A stretch of 11,449 nt of DNA from Bacillota bacterium (GTDB lineage: Bacteria; Bacillota; Clostridia; Tissierellales; Peptoniphilaceae): contig JAEXBH010000080.1 of NCBI GenBank assembly GCA_023394215.1, forward strand, positions 1 to 11,449, read 5' to 3'. The notes beneath the pieces were generated by a model. It did no database searches. It had not been told where the DNA came from and saw only the letters and a program-made list of their open reading frames with translations. How positions within the stretch are numbered: the stretch's first letter is position 1; each line of letters begins with the position of its first letter. The position numbers and the translations under genes are program-made. Shown here in pieces: positions 7,674-11,449 of the stretch.

Positions 7674-7705
7674 CCATAAAGCCCATTTATAGACGGGCTT
7701 TATGG
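7674..7705 (-). promoter_or_regulatory. Intercistronic 11-bp perfect stem-loop
   Basis: CCATAAAGCCC (7674-7684) and GGGCTTTATGG (7695-7705) form a perfect 11-bp inverted repeat around a ten-base loop. It sits in the only sizeable gap of the operon, between the extended shell gene (stop at 7723) and the aldehyde dehydrogenase. In the direction of transcription the stem is followed by AATAGTTTTAAAATAGG rather than a continuous T run. It looks like a partial terminator, attenuator or mRNA-stabilising hairpin rather than a full stop. The plus-strand side is T-rich but has no gene to terminate. Confidence 0.65.
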
Positions 7706-7722
7706 CTATTTATTTTATTTAA

Positions 7723-8253
7723 TTATTTTTGAACAGGTAAAATTGTTTCTACTTCTGCGTGTGGTCTTGGGATTACATGCACTGATACAAGTTCTCCTAC
7801 TCTTTGAGCTGCTGCTGCACCTGCATCTGTAGCTGCCTTTACAGCTCCTACGTCGCCTCTTACCATTACTGTAACAAGTCCGCCGCCTACAAATTCTTTA
7901 CCTACAAGTGTAACATTAGCTGCCTTTACCATTGCGTCAGCTGCTTCTATACTTCCTACCAAACCCTTAGTTTCTATCATTCCCAATGCATCCAATTGTG
8001 CCATTTTCTTTTCTCCTTTATCCTTAATTTCAAAAATTTCTTCTTTTATTTCTTCTTTTGCTTCTTCTACCGGATCTTCTGCAATAGTTTCCACAACTTC
8101 AAGAACTTCCGTGATAATTTCTTCTTTTACTTCTTCATTTACAGGAAGCGGCTCCTCCACAGGTGCCTTTTCAATTAAAATTTCCTCTAATTTTACTTCC
8201 TTTTTTTCCTTTTTAGCAGTTGACCTTTTTTTAGGCTTCTTACTATTTTCCAT
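7723..8253 (-). CDS. BMC-H shell protein with 83-residue charged N-terminal extension
   Basis: A 176-residue protein. Residues 84-176 are a complete BMC-H domain nearly identical to the two neighbouring copies, with pore loop FVGGGLVTV. Residues 1-83 are an extension: first strongly basic ([20 protein letters not shown]), then an acidic Glu/Lys/Val/Ile-rich run (about 22-80), low complexity, no Cys, probably helical or disordered. The long start at 8253 has an AAGGA site that overlaps the stop of the preceding shell gene, nine bases away. A second ATG at codon 84 (8004) also has an excellent AAAGGAG eight bases upstream and would give a normal 93-residue shell protein. Both products are therefore likely. 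N- and C-termini of BMC-H domains lie on the concave face, so a few extended subunits could present a tail there. The extension resembles no family I recognise. Confidence 0.92.
   Translation of the reverse strand: MENSKKPKKRSTAKKEKKEVKLEEILIEKAPVEEPLPVNEEVKEEIITEVLEVVETIAEDPVEEAKEEIKEEIFEIKDKGEKKMAQLDALGMIETKGLVGSIEAADAMVKAANVTLVGKEFVGGGLVTVMVRGDVGAVKAATDAGAAAAQRVGELVSVHVIPRPHAEVETILPVQK
7763..7986 (-). repeat. BMC-H paralogous repeat, copy 2 of 3
   Basis: This is the 224-bp core of the BMC domain in the extended shell gene. It aligns without gaps to 8291-8514 (about 16 mismatches). Confidence 0.85.
8002..8019 (-). promoter_or_regulatory. Internal ribosome binding site and ATG inside the extended shell gene
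   Basis: AAAGGAG (8013-8019) is followed after eight bases by an in-frame ATG (8002-8004) at codon 84 of the extended BMC-H gene. Spacing and sequence are as good as those of the normal shell genes. The resulting product ([14 protein letters not shown]...) begins exactly where the paralogue at 8532 begins ([14 protein letters not shown]...). This supports real internal initiation. Confidence 0.7.
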
Positions 8254-8262
8254 AACTTATCC

Positions 8263-8532
8263 TTAAAGAATTGCTTCTATAGATGAGTCTGGTCTTGGAA
8301 TTACGTGTACTGACACAAGTTCTCCTACCCTTTGAGCTGCTGCTGCACCTGCATCTGTAGCTGCCTTTACAGCTCCTACGTCTCCTCTTACCAATACTGT
8401 TACAAGTCCGCCACCTACAAATTGTTTGCCTACAAGAGTAACATTAGCCGCCTTTACCATTGCATCTGCTGCTTCTATACTTCCTACCAAACCCTTAGTT
8501 TCTATCATTCCTAAAGCATCCATCATTGCCAT
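8263..8532 (-). CDS. BMC-H hexameric shell protein, first copy
   Basis: An 89-residue single-domain shell protein of the PduA/EutM type. It has the family blocks [19 protein letters not shown], pore loop [20 protein letters not shown] and VHVIPRP. Compared with the other two copies the tail is shortened and altered: [10 protein letters not shown] then stop, instead of RPH..E...ILP plus two or three residues. The start at 8532 is preceded by AGGAGG at good spacing, consistent with high expression. It follows PduL by 14 bases and precedes the extended copy by nine. Over the shared 224 bases I count about 16 differences from the extended copy, most at third codon positions, so duplication or gene conversion is fairly recent. 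Confidence 0.95.
   Translation of the reverse strand: MAMMDALGMIETKGLVGSIEAADAMVKAANVTLVGKQFVGGGLVTVLVRGDVGAVKAATDAGAAAAQRVGELVSVHVIPRPDSSIEAIL
8291..8514 (-). repeat. BMC-H paralogous repeat, copy 1 of 3
   Basis: This is the 224-bp core of the first BMC-H gene. It is about 93% identical by eye count to 7763-7986 and about 89% to 5747-5970, with no gaps. Differences are mainly synonymous. Confidence 0.85.
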
Positions 8533-8546
8533 AATATCCTCCTAAT

Positions 8547-9206
8547 TTATTTTATGATTTTTACCATATCGCCATTTTTCAGGCCACAGGCGTTAGCTTC
8601 TTCCATATCTATATGAAAATCCAAATATCCGTTTTTATCAGCACGCACTATAATATTTTCAAGTACCATGCTTCTTATTCCGCCACTTCTTACTGATACT
8701 ATCTGACCGTTTTCAAGGCCCATATAATTTGCCTGCTCAAGGTTCATATGTATATGCCTTTGAGCAACTATAACTCCCTTATCTATTACAACAGTTCCCT
8801 TAGGTCCTATAATAGTGATTCCCGGAGTTCCTTCCAAATCAGAACTCATCCTGATTACAGGCTTTACTCCCAACTTAAAGGCATCTGACTGTAATATCTC
8901 CACCTGAGTTTCTTTTCTGCAAGGTCCTATAATTCTTACATTTTCTAAAACTCCCTTAGGTCCGCAAATTGTAAGTTGTTCTTTACAGGCAAATTGCCCC
9001 GGTTGTGATAAAGCCTTTATAGGCGTTAATTCATAGTCCCTTCCGAACAAGACTTCCATATGAGCTTTTGATATATGTAAATGCCTACCCGAAACTCCTA
9101 CAGGCAAAACCATATCAGCATCTAAAGAAGTTGTATGAGGATTTTCCTTTTTGTTCTTCTTTAAGTTATCAATTAGCAAAAATGCTAAGTTTCTTACTTC
9201 GTTCAT
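8547..9206 (-). CDS. pduL: Phosphate propanoyl/acetyltransferase, BMC type
   Basis: A 219-residue PduL-type phosphotransacylase. It converts acyl-CoA and phosphate to acyl-phosphate and CoA inside the compartment, recycling CoA for the aldehyde dehydrogenase. Two PduL beta-barrel domains are visible. The zinc-site residues align with the solved PduL family: H42 and H44 in GVSGRHLHIS, E103 in the ETQVEI segment, H151 and H153 in AQRHIHMN, and H198 in DFHIDMEEANA. The GLENGQ and GLKNGD turns are also typical. Residues 1-18 (MNEVRNLAFLLIDNLKKN) form an amphipathic helix that fits the N-terminal encapsulation peptide known for BMC PduL. The start codon shares one base with the stop of the upstream His/Cys-rich gene (TAATG), so the two are translationally coupled. 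The acyl group (acetyl, propionyl or other) cannot be decided. Confidence 0.96.
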   Translation of the reverse strand: MNEVRNLAFLLIDNLKKNKKENPHTTSLDADMVLPVGVSGRHLHISKAHMEVLFGRDYELTPIKALSQPGQFACKEQLTICGPKGVLENVRIIGPCRKETQVEILQSDAFKLGVKPVIRMSSDLEGTPGITIIGPKGTVVIDKGVIVAQRHIHMNLEQANYMGLENGQIVSVRSGGIRSMVLENIIVRADKNGYLDFHIDMEEANACGLKNGDMVKIIK

Positions 9207-9667
9207 TAAAATCCTCTAAGTTTCTCCATCAATTCTTCTTCCGTAAAAATATGACTTGCAATTGCGGCATTTAAGAAATCATAAATTTCTTGGCAAGATA
9301 AAGGTTTTTCACAATCTCTATCACAAGTTTCGCCATCCCCACAAACTACACTGCTGTCAATCTTACAATATTCAACATGTGAATGATCTTCATGTGAATG
9401 TTCCTCATGACAATGATCTTCGTGCGAATGTTCTTCATGACAGTGATCATCATAACAAGCTTTTTCACATCCGTGATCCTTGCATTCTTCTACATGACTT
9501 TCCTTAGCATGCTCGTCAGCATGACATAAGTCAGCTTCTACAAATTCCACCTTGTTATCTCTGGCTATATCTCTTGCCTGAGGAGTAATTAAGGTGTTTT
9601 TATCAATATATATCTTGCCGCAAGCCTTAGCTTCATAAACATCTTGAGCTGTAATAAGTCTTTTCAT
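9206..9667 (-). CDS. His/Cys-rich protein with EutQ-like N-terminal segment
   Basis: A 153-residue protein in three parts. Residues 1-45 (MKRLITAQDVYEA..., then LITPQARDIA) resemble the N-terminus of EutQ, and the ITP.AR motif is also shared with EutT-type BMC proteins. Residues 48-101 are packed with His, Cys, Asp and Glu, including two exact ten-residue repeats HCHEEHSHED (75-84, 85-94). Residues 122-153 form a short helical tail (SCQEIYDFLNAAIASHIFTEEELMEKL). In total there are 15 His and 12 Cys, so metal binding (Zn, Ni, Co, Fe or Cu) is likely. The cupin domain of true EutQ is absent. It lies between the vertex protein and pduL, sharing the TAATG junction with pduL. Possible roles are a metal store or metallochaperone for BMC enzymes such as PduL (zinc) or the iron alcohol dehydrogenase, or a scaffold. 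No exact family is known to me. Confidence 0.88.
   Translation of the reverse strand: MKRLITAQDVYEAKACGKIYIDKNTLITPQARDIARDNKVEFVEADLCHADEHAKESHVEECKDHGCEKACYDDHCHEEHSHEDHCHEEHSHEDHSHVEYCKIDSSVVCGDGETCDRDCEKPLSCQEIYDFLNAAIASHIFTEEELMEKLRGF
9386..9445 (-). repeat. Tandem 30-bp repeat encoding HCHEEHSHED twice
   Basis: Two adjacent 30-bp units (9416-9445 and 9386-9415) differ at four bases, all synonymous, and encode the same ten residues. A third partial unit (HSH) follows. It lies inside the His/Cys-rich gene. Confidence 0.85.
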
Positions 9668-9682
9668 CCTCTTACTTCCTTT

Positions 9683-9952
9683 CTACCACTTGCAATCCTC
9701 ATCAATGATACCGGTAATAAGGGCATCAACCGGTATATGCTTGTTTTCGTATTCCTCTAAACAAACTCTGGCACTTGAACCCAAAGTAAGCAAAACAAGG
9801 TCTCCCTCTCCTGCCCCTATTGTGTCTACCGCTACCAACTGCTTTCCCTTATCGGTCCCGCAAACAAGTTCTACAAGCATTAATTTCATACCGTTTAATT
9901 GATCATACTTTCTCGTAGCCCAAATCTTACCTACCAATTTAGCTATTACCAT
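9683..9952 (-). CDS. eutN: BMC-P pentameric vertex protein (EutN/CcmL family)
   Basis: An 89-residue protein of the EutN/CcmL/CsoS4 family, whose pentamers close the twelve vertices of the shell. Typical features are the first strand MVIAKLVGKIWATRK, the LVAVDTIGAGEGDLVLLTLG block (about 40-58) with SSAR directly after it, and the terminal ALITGIIDE strand. Length is normal for the family (about 85-100). The start overlaps the end of the permuted shell gene by seven bases, which should keep its translation coupled and low. That suits a protein needed in few copies. A single such gene is present in the window. Confidence 0.95.
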   Translation of the reverse strand: MVIAKLVGKIWATRKYDQLNGMKLMLVELVCGTDKGKQLVAVDTIGAGEGDLVLLTLGSSARVCLEEYENKHIPVDALITGIIDEDCKW

Positions 9953-10242
9953 TTTTCAATTTTTCCTTCTTTTTCCTTAATATTAGTTAATGCCTCCCTT
10001 ACTTCCGCCATTTCGCCTACAATAGCAAGGGTTACAAAATTATTGGGACAACTACCTCTCACGTCGGAAACTTCCACGCCTACCGATTTTTCTGCAATAT
10101 CGGCAGCTACCAACATTTCAATAACCTTCCCCTGAACAAGTCCAAGGGCTCCCGGTTTCTTTCCTTCAAATTTCAACTTGCTTCTGGTTTCTATAATCTT
10201 TAAAGTTTGATCGCTGGGTGCGCTTATTATTCTTATATCCAT
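9946..10242 (-). CDS. Permuted BMC-H shell protein (EutS/PduU-like)
   Basis: A 98-residue BMC-domain protein clearly different from the three PduA-type copies. The BMC core is recognised in ALGLVQGKVIEMLVAADIA (32-50) and LAIVGEMAEVREALTNI (72-88). Instead of a C-terminal VHVIPRP strand it has an N-terminal strand segment (DIRIISAPSDQTLKIIETR, 2-20). That is the circular-permutation arrangement of EutS and PduU, whose N-termini build a small barrel over the pore. It is slightly shorter than EutS (about 111). C65 in the RGSCPNN loop lies near the expected pore region and could bind metal or a ligand. It starts three bases after the eutJ-like gene with a GGAGG site. The permutation is inferred from the order of motifs; a plain divergent BMC-H is the alternative. 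Confidence 0.88.
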   Translation of the reverse strand: MDIRIISAPSDQTLKIIETRSKLKFEGKKPGALGLVQGKVIEMLVAADIAEKSVGVEVSDVRGSCPNNFVTLAIVGEMAEVREALTNIKEKEGKIEKW

Positions 10243-10245
10243 ACC

Positions 10246-11076
10246 CTACTCTCCTCCTTCAACAAGTGAACATGCTATACCAAGAGGTGTTACAAACATA
10301 GGATTGCTCGGTTTAACCGTTTTTATACCTAAAACTTTTTCCACGTAGTCTTCCATACCGGTTAAAAGAGCGGTACCTCCTACCAAAACTACGTCTTCCA
10401 CATCATAGCCTTCTATGGCTCTTGATATTATACTTGATATCTTATCTACTACCGGTTTAAGTACGGGAAATATGTCCTTATGCCTTGAGAAATCCCTCTT
10501 CAAAAGTTCAGCTTCCTCAAAAGATATCTTATTTGCTCCTGATAAAACAAGGGAAAAATGAGTACCTCCCGTAGGTTCATCTACAACCTTTACCACTTTT
10601 CCGTTCTTTATTATAGAAACTCCTGTGGTTCCTCCTCCTATATCAACAACCGCTCCGTCCTGCGTCCTTATTACCTCATTTGCCGCACTCGGCTCATCCA
10701 ATACCTTGATTACCTCAAAGCCGGCACTCTGAGCTACATTTTTTACAACACCGCTATCTATGGATTCGGTTCCCGGAGGAATGGCACATCCTGCAAAATA
10801 AAGCTCTTCTCCTATTTTATCTTCTATTTCCTTCTTAAGTCTTTTGACTATATCAACAGCCCCCATATAGTCGACCACCATACCATCCTTTACCACGCTT
10901 GCAAATTCATATGCTCCGCATACGGGTTTCATGTCCTGATCAACTACTGCTAAAACTACAAAGGCTGTGCCTAAGTCAATACCGGTAAAAAGCTTCTTTC
11001 CCTTACAATTTATGGGGGTTTTTATAACTTTTTCAAAGTCCTCAATATATTTATTGGTCCTCTCTAAATTAATCAC
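10246..11076 (-). CDS. eutJ: EutJ-like actin/Hsp70-fold protein
   Basis: A 276-residue ASKHA-fold ATPase matching EutJ in length and motif order. It has phosphate-1 GIDLGTA (32-38), LDEPSAA (126-132), phosphate-2 DIGGGTTG (145-152), adenosine motif VGGTALLTG (232-240) and VTPLGIA near the end. There is no Hsp70 peptide-binding domain. EutJ is proposed to be a chaperone for the ethanolamine or related BMC enzymes, but its true function is not settled; similar proteins occur in several BMC types. The start codon is GTG at 11076, not ATG, chosen because of the GGAGG seven bases upstream. It overlaps the preceding gene by eight bases and precedes the EutS-like gene by three. Confidence 0.92.
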   Translation of the reverse strand: MINLERTNKYIEDFEKVIKTPINCKGKKLFTGIDLGTAFVVLAVVDQDMKPVCGAYEFASVVKDGMVVDYMGAVDIVKRLKKEIEDKIGEELYFAGCAIPPGTESIDSGVVKNVAQSAGFEVIKVLDEPSAANEVIRTQDGAVVDIGGGTTGVSIIKNGKVVKVVDEPTGGTHFSLVLSGANKISFEEAELLKRDFSRHKDIFPVLKPVVDKISSIISRAIEGYDVEDVVLVGGTALLTGMEDYVEKVLGIKTVKPSNPMFVTPLGIACSLVEGGE

Positions 11077-11449
11077 TCAAACCTCCTTCAAGGGATAAAC
11101 TTCCAGCCCAAATCTTTATCTCATTTTCAATAAAAGCTGCAATCCTACAATAACTTTCAAATACAGGGTCATGCTCGTCCAATTTTCTCGAAAGCAAGTT
11201 TTTACCCCTATTCAAATCCTGATAAAAGTTCACTAAATTATAGAAAAGATCAAAATTTTTATCGCCTATATCCATAAGCATATACTCTTCAATCAAGTCT
11301 ATCTCACTTATTTCTTCTAATTCCGGCTTATATTCCATACCCTTATATATGGAAATTGCTATTGAATTAAAGTGGGCTGCCTTTTTTCTATCATAATCCT
11401 TTACGGCATTAACAAAATTCTTTATTTTTAATGCCAGTTCTTCAAATAC
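11069..11449 (-). CDS. Unrecognised helical protein, N-terminus cut by right window edge
   Basis: The frame is open from the TAA stop (11069-11071) to the right edge, giving at least 126 residues. The ATG at 11338 is therefore probably an internal methionine, because coding-like sequence continues upstream (VFEELALKIKNFVNAVKDYD...). The protein looks fully helical and acidic, with no membrane segment or Cys cluster. Patterns such as AISIYKGME, DLFYNLVNFYQDLNRGKN and a terminal IEN.IKIWAGSL are loosely reminiscent of FliS-like helical bundles, but I would not assign it. The stop overlaps the eutJ-like start by eight bases, so it belongs to the BMC operon. Function unknown. Confidence 0.75.
   Translation of the reverse strand, partial: VFEELALKIKNFVNAVKDYDRKKAAHFNSIAISIYKGMEYKPELEEISEIDLIEEYMLMDIGDKNFDLFYNLVNFYQDLNRGKNLLSRKLDEHDPVFESYCRIAAFIENEIKIWAGSLSLEGGLSD
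11074..11088 (-). promoter_or_regulatory. Strong ribosome binding site and GTG start of the eutJ-like gene
   Basis: On the minus strand GAAGGAGG is followed by TTTGA and then GTG. This explains a non-ATG start within the last codons of the upstream gene. Confidence 0.75.

Noticed and set aside
7209..7679. 156-codon plus-strand ORF
   Set aside because: Antisense to the N-terminal part of the aldehyde dehydrogenase, which has clear family motifs; no plausible start signal.
7674..7705. Possible EutV (ANTAR) RNA target hairpin
   Set aside because: Only one stem-loop is present, and its loop does not show the expected hexaloop with A at position 1 and G at position 4. No EutVW genes are in the window.
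7625..7722. Possible internal promoter before the aldehyde dehydrogenase (TTGACG near 7645-7652)
   Set aside because: No acceptable -10 lies at 16-20 bases spacing before the start codon.
7804..8178. 124-codon plus-strand ORF rich in Cys, Phe and Tyr
   Set aside because: It is an antisense shadow of the BMC-H coding and Glu/Lys-rich extension. It has no ribosome site, and similar shadows appear opposite the other two BMC-H copies.
9386..9445. Possible CRISPR-like repeats
   Set aside because: The 30-bp units are directly adjacent without spacers and encode an in-frame His-rich peptide.
10558..10953. 131-codon plus-strand ORF
   Set aside because: Antisense to the eutJ-like gene, whose ATPase motifs are intact.

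Overview
The window is AT-rich DNA with Gram-positive style GGAGG ribosome binding sites. The gene families and codon use suggest an anaerobic low-GC Firmicute (Clostridia/Tissierellia-like). I cannot name the genus from sequence alone. Every gene I can support lies on the minus strand, so the locus reads from right (11449) to left (1).

From 11449 down to 1368 there is one tightly packed, apparently single operon of 14 genes, with overlaps or short gaps throughout apart from one 98-bp gap. It encodes a bacterial microcompartment (BMC, metabolosome). In transcription order it contains: an unrecognised helical protein cut by the window edge; an EutJ-like actin/Hsp70-fold protein; a permuted EutS/PduU-like shell protein; an EutN/CcmL pentameric vertex protein; a His/Cys-rich protein with an EutQ-like N-terminus; the phosphotransacylase PduL; a BMC-H shell protein; a second BMC-H with an 83-residue charged N-terminal extension and an internal start site; a CoA-acylating aldehyde dehydrogenase; a third BMC-H; a TPR protein; a DUF4037-like nucleotidyltransferase; a DUF4125-like protein; a MerR-family regulator; and an iron-type alcohol dehydrogenase. 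A good rho-independent terminator follows at about 1309-1344.

The metabolic logic is the standard aldehyde-processing core. Aldehyde made in the lumen is oxidised to acyl-CoA by the dehydrogenase, PduL converts acyl-CoA to acyl-phosphate and recycles CoA, and the alcohol dehydrogenase reduces aldehyde to alcohol and regenerates NAD+. No aldehyde-generating signature enzyme (glycyl radical enzyme, EutBC, PduCDE) is in the window. It must lie upstream of 11449 or elsewhere. The C-terminal position of the putative encapsulation helix on the aldehyde dehydrogenase, and the GGG pore loop of the BMC-H proteins, lean toward a glycyl-radical-type (GRM) locus, but this is inference.

Left of the terminator, a separate monocistronic-looking unit with its own putative promoter (1195-1223) encodes the N-terminal 381 residues of a secreted protein that runs off the left edge. 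The most unusual parts of the window are the extended dual-start shell protein, the His/Cys-rich EutQ-like protein, and the TPR / nucleotidyltransferase / DUF4125 cassette embedded in the BMC operon.
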